The notes beneath the pieces were generated by a model. That model was not told where the DNA came from, did no database searches, and saw nothing but the letters and a program-made list of their open reading frames with translations. This document shows positions 27,801 to 39,600 of a stretch of 64,000 bases of DNA, piece by piece; position 1 is the stretch's first letter; the number at the start of each line of letters is the position of its first letter. The DNA lies in NCBI RefSeq assembly GCF_037975245.1, contig NC_092565.1, positions 19,137,999 to 19,201,998 on the forward strand, in the 5' to 3' direction. Source of the DNA: Apostichopus japonicus (Eukaryota > Echinodermata > Holothuroidea > Aspidochirotida > Stichopodidae). The translations under genes and the position numbers were made by a program.

Positions 27801-30800
27801 GCATTTTTTAATGAAGCGAGTGTATTCAGTCATACAGGAAGTGGTTAAACTAAAAATCAAATATTAGAGAATATTGAGGTTACTGAACAATATAAATTTT
27901 CTTTGATCCCTGCCTTCATTATTCCTTTAATAGAATTCTTGTTATTATCTCTATGAAAGTTGATGATTTTCTTATATATCATTTTTAATGATTTTTATTT
28001 TTTATTTTCCAAGTCATATGTCACACCTCTCATAACATAATTTGCACTAGAACAGATATTTAAAAACATGCTTTAAAGTCTTAAACCAAAACTGAAGATA
28101 AATTAGGGGTAATCATGGTAGAACGGCTCACTATAGATAGAATATATGGTTTTGTACAAACAAACTGGGAAATCTTTCCATTGGTCCGATACTGCGGGCA
28201 TAAGATTATACCTTGTATCCCCTAGAAAACCATAACTGTGTAGAATTGATGTACCCCAATGATAGTGCTTTCTTAAACAGAATATTAACAGTTTCAGAAA
28301 TTTCATCATAAATCAAATCAACCTCCAAGTTGCAATGCCCCCCCCCCACCCCCCTCCCCTGGAGTGTTACAAGCACTCTTTTAAGTTTCTACTTCTGTAC
28401 TTTTTTATTTTTAAAACTTTCTTTACTTTTTTACTTTACTAAAGAGCAGACTCTTTTACTTTTCTTTCTTAATTCCAAACTTACTTCTTCAAATACATGA
28501 GGTGGAGGCATCATTTCCTGGTGCCAGGCACCAGAAAAATGACCTAGGTCTGGCGATGGCAAAGTGCAGGCAGTGGCGGTTCTGGAATAAGAAGGAGAGA
28601 ATTTAAACGTTGTCACCGAAGAAAATCATTAGCACAGATTGTAGCCAAATTTCTGATTATGATTAATACAATTCAAGAGAGTGGATCACGAGAGGTATCT
28701 TTGGTCATCAGTGCAAACTACATGCATCTTGCACAAACTGAGGTCTGTGGACCTTGAGTGGGCCTGTGAAATTTTTATAAGGGCGTTCCTAAGGGGCGAA
28801 TGGGTTCAAAGGGGATCTGTGGAAAAATTGGGATCTGTGAAAGTCGAACTCAGGATCTACAAGACAATGGAATGAAGACTATGTCTATCTCTAATAGACA
28901 GTGATGATAAAACTTTGATTCCTCTTATTTTTGATTTCCTTATTTTGGGGAGGGGGGGGGTGGTGGGAAGGGTGGTGGGAGCAGCATAGGATTCTACATG
29001 CAATTCCACGACCACAAAGCCTCAAAGGTCACTACCTTAAAACAAATAAATGTCACCTTGTTACATAAAAAGACAACTGTTTTATTTAAAACATATGAAA
29101 TTACCAGGAAGAAAATTGCAATCAATGAAATAGGTTCTAGTTACTTCTCTGACAAACAGACCTTGATATTAAATACAAGGACCTCTGTACTGACTTATAA
29201 ACTGACCTTGATGTCTTTGGGAGCTGGAATGGATCATTGATAAAAGACTCGGACAACATGAGGCGAGTCGAACTGAACTGACGATGCAGCCGCTGTACCT
29301 CAACTGTCAAGATAAATATGGATTTCATGTTACTGGTTGAAACTTTCATTTGACAACTTGAACCCTTTTGATCCATCTTCCCAGTGGACAAAAAGAAAAC
29401 TCTATCCATTTAGTCTGCATATTTTGCCCTTTTTGAAGGATACAGCATAGTCTACCTGATATAGTTAAAATACATCTTACAAATTTTACAATTATAAATC
29501 TCTGAAGTAGGTTAAGATTACTTTGAATATGTTTGATCGGCTGAGTTTACTGTTTTGGTTGAGAAGAAATACTACAAAGTATTCAATCGGAAGAAAAGGA
29601 GCTGCAATATAGTGGAAGCTAAGTGGATCTCAATGGGTAGTGCACATTAGCTGCTGCATGACATAATTAACTTTGCCAGCTCTCCATTGGCTTATCTTAA
29701 TTTCAATCTTTGTACCAAGCAACTTCAGGGCTATGCTGTCTAATGGAATGCCTGCAACTATAATACACATTTAATTAAGGTAGATATGAATGGAAATAAT
29801 TATATTTGAGATGGTTTACATAGAGATATTTGAATTGTAGTCTCTATTGGTGGGTTGAGGGGTGGGGGTGGGGGGTGTATATAATGCTCAGTGATATAGA
29901 TATCCTGTCTATGTCCATGTTTAAACCAATGCTCTGAAAAAAACTTGGGTCATGATTGACCTTTGATTGAGTTTTAAGATAGGAAAGTTTGTAGAACCAG
30001 AATTATTCTCTTTGTGTGTGTGTTAAATTACAAAGGAGGTTGCATAAAACTAACTCATGCAACTCACAAAACTCTCCCTGAAACCTAAAAATTGAATGCT
30101 TGCAAATTGATAAAAACATAAGACACTTCTTTCAACCTAATTTGAGGAAAGATCTTTTCTTTTGCACCTATGCCTAATTTTCCTTGGTTATTTTGAAAAA
30201 TTAATAATGTAATCGAAATGTGCTGTAAGATGAATAAAGCAAACTTAAACCAATATCACAGAACGTTCTCTTCAAAGATCTTGAAATCAAGGCAGTGAGT
30301 ATGGTAGCATACCAGTAGTGAACTTTAAGTCCTTTAAATAGAAAGAAGTAACCAACAGAACACCTACTTAAGTACTATATTCAGACTGTCCATAAAAATT
30401 TCATGGATGGAACTCACCAAGCAAATAACTAGCCTGTTTTCCATGCACCTTGGTAATTCCAAACATGAGCTGAGAAGACAGGTAAAGTGAGAACCTCTGC
30501 TTGGCTCCACGCTGGGATATACGCAGCGTAATGTGTTGCAGTAGATCATTGCTACAAATAGGTAAAGTAGAATTTATTTTCCAAAGTCCAAATCATTGAA
30601 AAGAAGTCAGTGCTCTGCATATAGTATTTTCAAATATCTATTAACAGGATGAAGAATTTTAAATTGCCATTCATTTTCAACTGGATGGAACTTGATTGAG
30701 AGCCAGCTTAGAATGCCAACCTTTTTGTTAATTCTAGCCCCGTTTCAATAGCATTGTGAAAATTCATAAAATTTCCCAAACATTTGAATTTTCAATTTTT

Positions 30801-33235
30801 TTGAAAGATTTCTGTCGTTCAAATACAAAAAATAAGCCTATTTAAAGAGGCTTACGATCAATTTATTGAGCTGCAATGACAATCTCCTTTTAGTCAACTA
30901 TTGTACATTAAAATATGCTCATCCACCCATTAAATGTACTGACATATCCTAAGTTTATCTCCTACCATGTATGACAAATATTAAGGAAAATATTCTGGCA
31001 TTATTAGTACTCACAAACCTCCACCACAACCCAATTTGGAAATGTGTGGAAATTGATTACTGAACTTACCAAATTTTTGCAACCTGCACAGAGTAGTAAT
31101 CTTTCTTGGTTAGTACAGCTGCTCTTGTTGCAGCCAACCTGAAAGGGCAAAATTGAATGACTTCAACTTTCATGTGTAATTATTGATATTATATTGCATC
31201 ACCATGTGTTGGCTTTTAAAAAAACTGGAATATTCTGGTGTATTCTTTTATATTTTTATTAAAAAGTGTTTAGAGAACGACTTTGAGCTCTGACTGAGCA
31301 AGTCTACTTATATGCCCCTCAGTTTATAAGAATTTAAATAAATTTAATGCAATTTGTTATTTGGATGATGTTTGCATTGCTTCAGAGTTGAAAAATAAAC
31401 ATTAGTACGATGAACACATATCCTCCTTTAATGTTTCAGGTTATGTTATTTTTTTTATAGTTAACACATGCATAGATAATGAACTGGATAAAAAGAACTG
31501 TAATACTTCTAGGCCTAGCATATCCTATCCATGTTGCTTCACTCTTTCATTGCCAAAGCAAAATAGCCTATGACGAAGTGTAGCTTGCAGTTGTAGAAGT
31601 ATGACTCTATCATACACAAAACACTAAGTTATGTCATATTATTACACTTGGCATCAAGCCTATTGTGGGATGATTGGTTAAAGAAATTCTTTTATTAATG
31701 TAATGGCAAGGTAAACATTTGATTTTGAGTTGCAAATAAAACAACAGATTGACTTTCCTGCCAACAGCAGCAATTTTCCTGATTATCCTAGCAGAGTTTT
31801 GAGTCTGTAGACTAGAGCCAGTAACTTGCAGTAGTATCAGGAGTTAACAGTGTTATCCCACAGAGGAATGTCATGCAGGGCTAGGCCCGACCTAAGTTAG
31901 GCCTAACTAGGCTATGTAATGCTAATGAGTCAGAACATCACAATTACAGCAGCCTAGGAGTAGGAGTCTGTTGTAGTCAAAGCCAATACCCAACAAAATG
32001 TCCACTTAGTTAGGCTAAGCCCTGACTTGTTAGTTGTATGTTACTTGTGATGCTTACCAGTCAAAACGTCCCTTTACCAAAACGTCCCCGTACCAAAACG
32101 TCCCCGCTTTTGGTCAAAACGTCCCTGTTGGTCAAAACGTCCCTGTTGGTCAAAACGTCCCCGTAAGTCAAAACGTCCCCGTCTAATACATTCATTCACA
32201 GTTGTTAATATATATTAATTTTAAGTTATTATTTGGCTAAGTTATTGGCATGCAAGTTGGATTACAGGATTACAGGCGCTAAATAAATCATGAAGAACTA
32301 TATATCGTTTAGGACATAGACGGGAAAGGGGCTGGGGCTTTAGCCGTAGTCCCACTTCTAGACCATCAAAATATAAGAAGGCAAAGTAAATTCTGGAGAA
32401 GGGTAGCAAAATAGGCAAACAATCACGAAAATCAAAAATATAACGTGTCTTCAGAAAAAAAAATAAACGTATGTGCTGTATATACGAAAATATATATCAC
32501 TTTCATCCAGTCCGTCTCGCACATTCTAAAAGTAACTTGCACATAAACAAAACAAAAAATTTTTTCCCCTTCCCTCAATATCGTATATATTCATTCATTC
32601 AGAAACCAACTCGTGTTTAAAAAAATCCTATTACCCTACAGCCCTCTTGCATTCCCTTTTCTAGTATCTTACCTCAGAAAATTATACTCAAAAATGTTTC
32701 CGCCCTCATACCCGGCACTTCCCACTCCTTAAAAACTGTGTTTTCATCCTAAACTATACCTATCCTTACTCTTTGATTTGAACTAGAAACATCCACACTT
32801 GCATTCCAACTGATTATAAAAGCGGGGACGTTTTGACTCACGGGGACGTTTTGACTGCGGGGACGTTTAGGTAAAAAGCGGGGACGTTTTGGTCTTAAAA
32901 AAGCGGGGACGTTTTGGTAAAGGGACGTTTTGACTGGATACCCTTGTGATGTTAGATTAGGCTAGACCATAGCAGTCCTCATAAAATTTCAAAGGCGTGC
33001 CTGTAGGCTTGACATGAAAACAATGTTGCCAACGCACTAGGTAAGGTATTTAAAAGTGTAACGTCTACATTGTTTATATTAGCCTAGGCCTACACCTAAA
33101 AGTTTCTTAGCCTAAGTTTGGCTAAGTTGATAAGGTTTAGCCTAAGTTAGGCCTATGAACAAAATAGTATTAGGCCTACCAAACGATTCCAAATTTGCCA
33201 CCCCTCTTCTGAAGAATCTCTTGTGAGTAAAACAT
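12834..33235 (-). CDS. REC8: REC8 meiotic cohesin kleisin, complete 17-exon gene
   Basis: Encodes the kleisin that closes the SMC1-SMC3 ring in meiotic cohesin. Exons (high to low, - strand): 33180-33235, 31070-31138, 30418-30551, 29207-29303, 28485-28581, 26789-26876, 26013-26098, 24839-24978, 23262-23484, 21983-22162, 20473-20536, 19060-19217, 17524-17551, 17303-17375, 14240-14464, 13424-13530, 12834-12922. All junctions are GT-AG and phase is kept throughout, giving 1914 nt (637 residues plus TAA). The N-terminal kleisin domain starts MFYSQEILQKRGGKFGIVW and continues with LAATR and RFSLYLSSQL-type blocks (residues 1 to about 105). Residues 355-366 carry a basic run followed by LLFVD and TQLS, the REC8-specific version of the RAD21 RRKL block. 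A C-terminal winged helix (about 573-637) binds the SMC1 head. WLAATR and LLFVD favour REC8 over RAD21/RAD21L. The 28-nt exon is the least certain; human REC8 is about 547 residues. Confidence 0.9.
15313..15797. mobile_element. hAT-type MITE, 485 bp, in a REC8 intron
   Basis: The ends are CATAGGCGTAGGAG and, reversed, CAAAGGCGTAGGAG. The flanks ACTACACA (15305-15312) and ACTACGCA (15798-15805) form an 8-base duplication with one mismatch. It is non-coding. It sits inside a larger repeat-rich block (14631-16627). Confidence 0.65.
15903..16080 (+). repeat. Dispersed GCGTAGCG repeat, copy in REC8 intron
   Basis: Shares the segments AATTTGCCAAGGGAGG, GCGAAGCCTGTAGG, ACTATCTAAGCGTAGCGCCA and GAAAATGCCTCCCAGAT with the copy at 61501-61716. 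A shorter relative lies at 14660-14770. It is a dispersed non-coding repeat. Confidence 0.7.
16428..16590 (+). repeat. Long homopyrimidine (CT-rich) tract
   Basis: About 160 bases almost entirely C and T on the + strand, interrupted only rarely near its start. It is a simple-sequence tract capable in principle of forming a triplex. Open frames on either strand here are low-complexity artefacts. Confidence 0.8.
16920..17135 (-). repeat. Probable tRNA-derived SINE
   Basis: On the - strand, 17135 to about 17067 reads like a tRNA head, with an A box TTAGCTCAGTGGTTAACG and a B box GGTTCGAGTCAC at usual spacing. The acceptor stem (GGAGTAT with ACTCC) pairs only partly and the D stem is broken, so it is not a working tRNA. 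A tRNA-unrelated body follows, including GATAAGCCAATGAGGCTTC. The 3' limit is uncertain. It lies in the REC8 intron next to exon 14. Confidence 0.5.
17524..17551 (-). CDS. REC8: REC8 micro-exon 13 (28 nt)
   Basis: Exon 12 ends in phase 0 (GAG before GTATGC) and the next convincing exon (17303-17375) can only be read if entered in phase 1, because phase 0 meets a TAG at once. The 28-nt segment here has an acceptor ending CACAG and a donor GTAGGT, is open in phase 0 (NLLHYFLST) and leaves in phase 1, so it repairs the frame exactly. It lies in the poorly conserved linker of the protein, so homology cannot confirm it. The alternative is use of a weak GTATAT donor seven bases beyond the exon 12 end. 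Confidence 0.5.
17907..18212 (+). repeat. 156-bp tandem duplication
   Basis: Two copies beginning GCATCAATGC at 17911 and 18067, sharing a G-run, GGTAGGGGTAATGTCA and TATTACTATCGGACTACCTG. The duplication creates a spurious 142-codon open frame on the + strand. Confidence 0.85.
19843..20294 (+). repeat. 118-bp tandem array, four copies
   Basis: Copies start TGCCCGGCTACCCATCATTT at 19843, 19956, 20074 and 20192. Copies 2 to 4 are nearly identical and copy 1 is slightly shorter and more diverged. It sits in a REC8 intron with no coding role. Confidence 0.9.
22485..22549 (+). repeat. 22-bp tandem triplet
   Basis: Three consecutive units of TGACCGCCATGCAGGGTACT plus TT with single-base changes, in a REC8 intron. 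Confidence 0.85.
23956..24266. mobile_element. TTAA-flanked MITE, copy 2, internally deleted (311 bp)
   Basis: Same family as the copies at 3870, 27050 and 50998, but missing about 50 bases just inside the left end. The flanks are TTAG and TTAA, one base off a perfect duplication. It lies in a REC8 intron. Confidence 0.7.
27050..27406. mobile_element. TTAA-flanked MITE, copy 3 (357 bp)
   Basis: Full-length member with perfect TTAA on both sides (27046-27049, 27407-27410) and ends AGGGTGTAAAGACTCGCGC and, reversed, AGGCATTGAAGACTC. It lies in a REC8 intron. Confidence 0.75.
32053..32942. mobile_element. Foldback element 1 with tandem-repeat arms, in REC8 intron 1
   Basis: The left arm (32058-32180) repeats units containing TCAAAACGTCCC, and the right arm (32818-32936) repeats the reverse complement GGGGACGTTTTGA. 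The two ends share CCAGTCAAAACGTCCC and further sequence in inverted orientation. The perfect 9-base flanks CTTGTGATG (32044-32052 and 32943-32951) are a target duplication. The core is AT-rich with no coding frame. It is non-autonomous and likely mobilised by a Mutator-type transposase (inference from the 9-bp duplication and long repetitive arms). Confidence 0.8.
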
Positions 33236-33324
33236 AATAGCTGGTGCTTCAACTTTTTCAAGTAAGAAAACTCAATGCCGGAGGTGTGGTTTGAAAATTT
33301 CGATACAAGCACAGTAGTAGCGAA
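33236..33324. promoter_or_regulatory. Short region between divergent starts; likely REC8 promoter
   Basis: Only 89 bases separate the REC8 ATG (ending at 33235, - strand) from the ATG of a + strand open exon at 33325. If both are real this must hold a shared promoter or the 5' leaders. No TATA box is obvious. The call rests on position only. Confidence 0.35.
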
Positions 33325-33619
33325 ATGAACGTGCAGTCAGATTCAGATGCGACAGCGAGACATCGAGTTTCAACGATTGAGCTGAGTTTTAAAATGATAC
33401 TGCATCAGTGTATTAGGCCTAGCCTAAACACAGTAACGAAAGGCTTTGCTGATACACTTCTCCTTCCAGCTTTAAATATCAGAATTACGGAAACAAAACT
33501 GTTCAGTAGACTGCGTAAAACGCGAATTTATATCTTATCAGGGACTTCGCTTCCTTTGAAATATGGCAGTACAATTCTGTGTGCAAAATTAAAAATGCTT
33601 GGTATACAGTTTCAGGCAG
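33325..33619 (+). CDS. Possible first exon of a gene divergent from REC8
   Basis: An open frame begins MNVQSDSDATARHRVSTIEL and runs 98 codons to a strong splice donor (GCAG then GTGAGT), leaving in phase 1. The start codon is 90 bases from the REC8 start on the other strand. I do not recognise the protein. It has no transmembrane segment or clear motif. I could not find a convincing second exon, so it may be a short non-coding or chance frame. What supports it is the combination of length, donor and head-to-head position. Confidence 0.33.
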
Positions 33620-36600
33620 GTGAGTGCAACTGGACGTGTACGTTGATGTACTGCGATTATTAGTGCATAATTTACGTGTACAGTATAGTAACTATACTAA
33701 CTCTAAACTGCGAACGAGAGCATAGTGCCCTGAATATTTGACCAATTAGGTAAGGTGTTTACTTACGATTAATCGCTGAACCAATCACATTTCAGCAAGC
33801 AACTTTAATGGCGGGAAAAGTTTATGATCCCGTCACGTGATACACGGCATCACTTTGGAACGGGTCAAACTCAATGATCTCTAACCAAAGACTGGATCCA
33901 TCATCTTTTGTTTCAAAACTGAAGCCACAGAAGATTCGCAGCGGCCATCTTGTTCGGACCACTTTGGAGACTTCAACACATTGTTTAAATATTAGTTCAG
34001 ATCACTGTTTTTGCATGAAAGATAAAAATTGTGGGTAAATTTAAATGAAAGTCGAAATCGTTACAAGGTGTTATAAGTTTACGTCTCAGTATCCGAAGCT
34101 GTACCCCCCTCCCCCACAGGTTCAGAGGTAACAAATAATGTAATACGGTCAATTTGCAAATGGTTGTTGCAGTTATGCGCATGTGGCGTGGCGAATTCTA
34201 CAATATTTTCGGGGAGACCCCACCACGATTCCCCCGATTGGGCAATAATACGTATTTTGGGCTGTTAGGTACCTGGTAATCGCATGTAAAGGTATTGAAT
34301 ACTAAAATTTCACGGTAGTCCACTTCCCCTTCCCCCGTCGGGAAATCAACGCCTTCAGTGCTTCGATTGTAAAATGTCCTTTCATCACCTCTAAAAGAAA
34401 AACCCCTTGTCCGGTTTGAGAAAGTTCCTACGCCTATGGTTCCCTCACCCCCACACACTCTCTGAAGACAAATCCACGCCCTTGCATACGATCGAAAAAG
34501 GCGTGGAGGAAGAGCTTCTTAAAATGTATTTTCATCTTCGCTGCCTTCACTGTGACTTCGACTGCTCTCCTGCTCTATAGTTTGCGTTTCTTATGCTTGC
34601 TGCATCCAAATAGCACAACACTGAGTCCCGTTCTTACCCATAATATAAGGCACTATATAATACACAGCTTTAGCACGAGAGTGGTCCCAACAACTTTATG
34701 ACGCCAATCAGAAATACGCTGGCTTCAGTCCTCATGGGTCGAGAACAATAGGTTTCTCGATCCAGTCTTTATTTAGAGATCAGTGACCAAACTGCTTTTT
34801 CAACAAAATAACCTTCTTCTGACTGTCTTCCTGTTATATCCAGTGTTTAAATAAGTCAATGGATTTTTACGAGCACTTGGTGCTGCCTTGTTAGAAGTCA
34901 ATAGTACTGCAGCTAGTTTTAGATGGGTAGGTAAAGAACATGTAAGCTCCTTACTGAGCTGTTTGAGGCAGTTCTCAGTGTTCGAGTGGTATAAGTTTTG
35001 TGGAATTCAGACATTATTTGTTAGCTCACAATTAATTATTGCTTGTTATCAGTTCTGGTTCCAAATTTGAGCATGCTAAACATTGCTAGAATTTTGGCAA
35101 AGATACTACTTTCCTAGAGGCTCTGTTGCTCTAAATATGCCCCTGACATTGAAGATTGTTAAAACAAACGATTAAATGTCTCACTGCGCATAACTTCTTA
35201 ATAAATGACAGTAAAAAAGCGTGTTAAAATTTAAGCATGGTGACCATTATCTGTGTTTCTAGCATATTTGAGAGTAACTGCTACTGGACTTTATAAATAT
35301 AAATTCTATACATAACTTATTACAGATATTGGGCACACAACACTCTAGATATGGAGTGGGAAGGGGAAAGGCTGGGGAGGAGAGGGTGGGGATCTAGAGG
35401 GGGGTAAGGAGAGATGTTGGGGGAGATGGCTTCTAATTTGCTAATTAGGAATATTCAAATGATTGTAACCATTAAACTAGATCCAGATCAGATGCCCTGA
35501 TGTTATCAGATGATCATCTCTCCTTGGGGTAAACTAATGCATTGATCCAGACGCATTTACACTTGAGTCTTACTCTGATCGCTCCCCCCCCCCCTGCTAT
35601 TCACCCGATGTTGGTGAAAAAAGCGGATTGGACATGTGTTAATGTGACATGAGGTCACAGGATATCTTGGGTCACTGTTGATGCGGGAACGTTCACATTG
35701 CCAAATTGATCCTAAAGTCGAGATCTGATCCGGATCTAGTGTAAAAGCACCCATAGAGTTATAAGTTATAAGAACGAAGGGTATGGAACTATGTGTGTTT
35801 ATTATATGAATTAAGTTATATCTGTTTAATATTTACATATATAATTTACAATATTGAAGATAAACATGGGGTAGAAGTTTGACCATCATAGATGCCGTAT
35901 ACACAAGCAAGGACAACTATAACTTACTTGTAATATTCACGTTGTAATATGTATATTTATATTGAGCATTGAACAAAGACATCCATGGACACCAAGATCC
36001 TGTTTAGGTTTTGGGAAAACTGATTTCACCTGCCACTGTTGGAACTCCTCATTTTCCTGAAGTATATTATGGAAATGAGAAAATATTATTCCTTATCCCA
36101 TATTTCCCTTGGCTCACCAATTGAGCTAAGGGTCAAGGGTTGTAGTCCCAATTCCCCCCCCCCCCTCCTCCCCCTAACTCTCCCACTCTCCACAGGCCTG
36201 AACATATCAACTAAGTCTTATCTTCAAAAACTCAAAGTTCAACCCATTTTTAAAGCAAAACAAGTAAAATAAGAAATAAAGAACAACAAAAGACACCCTT
36301 CAATCATATTTATCATTTTCATATTTCAACTTTTGAAATAAAAATGGGAACAAAGGTATGTTTGTATTTTACAAGAGGCCGATCCTAGCCAACTATTTAC
36401 AAGAAAAAAAATATATATATTGACAAGTACTGTAATATACAGTGAACATTCAAAAGTCATTCCATCTTGGAAGAAAAATAAATAATAATCATAACCCAAC
36501 CTGCTTAATGCAAACATGCATGTGCACTAGTCAAACACAACTAAAAATATGTTTTTTCCTTTTCCCAAAGCATTTGTGAGTTCACATACGAAGTCTAACA

Positions 36601-39600
36601 ATTTACCTGCAAGCAATAGGGAAGAACACATTTTGACTGACTGTAATACATGGTCAAAGAGAGGCCAGCTTATGATAGCAGTTTAGAGAACGCAAAAATT
36701 GAGCTAACTGTTAATCCTTATGTAGAGACAGTAATCAATTGTGAACAACTGAACAGATGCTGAGCATATACTATGCCAACAGTTGATTTTCATTCTACCA
36801 GGGGTTCGTTAGTCTCATATTGTTCTTGTGATTATGACTAAGGAAACTCTGGAGTCCACTCAAAGGTGGCAAAAGGACTGTCAAATTGAAGAGATGTTCT
36901 AAGTGATATTTCTTCGGTTAGATTCCAAAGACCATCTTTTTTTTACTTATGCAACCTATAAATTATTTTATCCCAATGCAATATTACTTCACAAAACAAA
37001 TGATATCACACAAGAGTTGCTTCGATTTTCAGTAGTTTAGCAAACAGAGAGACTAATAATAATGGCAAGAAAAAAGAAATGACCTGTTTCTTGCAAGAAC
37101 TACTACTTTCAATGTCACATTTTATCACCTAACTACTACTTTCAATGGCCCCAATCATCAACTAACCCCCCCCCCCCCCCACTCCACCCTCCCCATAAAT
37201 GATACAGCTTGGTTAATTATTGAAGCTAGACCATTCATCAGCTGAGACCAATGCTAAAAGTTAAGGAATTAGCAGAAAAGTAAAGCTTCTTTTCAGTTGT
37301 CTACAAATTTCAAAAAATATTTTCTGCAAAATACAAAAGGATAAACAAACGGAAAAGAAAATTAAACTTATAACAAGAAGACAAAAAAAAAACACTATGT
37401 CCTAAAGAAAACAAATGAAAGAGTCTAGTAAAAAAGAAAGAAAAAGACGTCTGAATGAAAATGGAATAAAAGTATGAACAAATAAATAAGAATGGCATAT
37501 TGTTGTTAATAAGATACAATGACATTTTGAAATGTTCTACAAAAATGAGCTTCCCAATTTGGATATATGAGTGTGTGCAGTTATGAAGTTTGGTAAATAT
37601 TGAAATAGTCTGGAAGCACTATAGAATACTTTTTTTCTGTCTTTAATAATGCTACTCAAAATGGCAGTGATTATAAATATTTATACCATCTTTGTTATAT
37701 CCAACTAGAGTATCTGTTCTATTTTTTTTTTCTCTTATTCACAATTTCTTACAAACTCCTTATCCAGCACGGAAGATATAGAAACTCTATTTAAGTAAAC
37801 ATACCATACCTTTTTTGTCTTCCTGACATGAAACAGTGCTTTGTTTTTCGTAAAAACCAAACTTAGTTATAAACATAGAAACAAGATACACGGAGGTCAT
37901 TAAGAGACCCATCGAAAATGCTAGATTTGCTAAAAATGATCATGTTTCAAATTTCACAAAACAACTCAGACAGAATTCAGAGACCTACTGAATCCCAAAA
38001 GAGGGTGATATGGAGATTAAATCTCTCCTCATCCCCCTCCCATCCCCCCCCCCCCCCCCGGGAGAATGGTTTGACCAGTTTAAGATGTTTTGAACATGAT
38101 TTTGAGATGTGAGCTAGTAATAAAAATATGAGAGTTGGCAGGTAAGTCTACTCTGTATTTATAGCTTGACTAAGCCCTCCATTTAGAGCTCAGTCTTTCA
38201 CCAAACTAAGCCACCATCATGCAATTGAATTGCTTCATTTTCCTTCTTAACGGTTAACCTCCAAATCATAGGTGCGTACATAGGATACACATCTTACAGT
38301 TAGTAGTAACACAATGATGATGAACAAGATCTGACCAAATCCTGTTTTGTCTTATTAAGCAATCTATATACTGAATTATCAAAACAAATATATAGTACTT
38401 CCACAAACTGCAAATGCTTGAAAAACCATCTTACCTTCGATCAAGAGAAGGAAAAAACATGCTAAATTTTTCGTCGGCAAGTCACAAGCTCTAACTGGTA
38501 ATCAATGGGAGAACGATGTATTTACAACAGTTTTTACCATCGTTAATATCACAACGAATGAATTAATACTTTCAACATGGCATGTTAATTGGAAGACTTA
38601 ATGGAAACCCCTTAATTAAGTTAAACACTGCTATATATTACAACAAGTCATACAGAAACCTTTGTGAATTTAGTGAGAGACAGGACTCTCATATGCCTGC
38701 TCACACAAATATTTGAGAATGCAATGGTATTAGCAGTAGTTAATTGAGATATCCACCCGTCGCAGAATCATATATATTCAAAAAATCATTATTCAGAAAC
38801 AATATATGGAGCAACTTTTCAACATTTTGAAAAAGAGAGAGTGAAACACACATAACACATTCTCAACATAGTTATTACATCATTCCATATTTATGATGCT
38901 AATGTACAAAATTTCATTCTTTGAAACAGTAGTTTAAGTTGTTATTCCAAAATCCAAATCCTGTTTCAATATAAAGTTTCATTTGATATTTTGACTAGTG
39001 ATATTTCACATTTAAATGCTCAAAATCGGGAATTCTTTATAATTCACATTTCACATGCGGTTGGTCAATGCTTACACGAACAAGTGTCTGGTCGACAAAA
39101 TGATGAGAACCGAATGGAATTATTTAAATAAATTGGCTTGTTTATCCTAATTTGGTGAACGAATCCAAGAGGGCATCCTACCTTAATAAATTGCCTTACT
39201 TAGAGTAATACTATAGATTTGGAAGATTTGGGTAATTCACAAGGAAATGCAAACAGCTGGGTTTAGAAATAACAGAAGCAATTTTACTCCATCAGGCTTG
39301 AAATAATCCCCAGTAGGGATGGTTGTTCAATTTTCCAGTCTCATGTCTCTTCCTTCCCAAACCCCCTCCTCCCCCACCCCCCACAAAATTGTACATATAC
39401 GTTCACTAAGTCCATGGAAAAAACCTAGCTATATACTCTTGACAAAGTTGTGACTTTGAATCCCTATTAGCCATTTGTCAAATAATTCTCCCTGTTATGT
39501 TATTACTAAACTTGCATTATTCAAGTTTTACAGTATTACCACAATAATGAAGATACTTAAAGCTTTAGTTTCCAAATTGCAATTTTTGATTAATATATAT

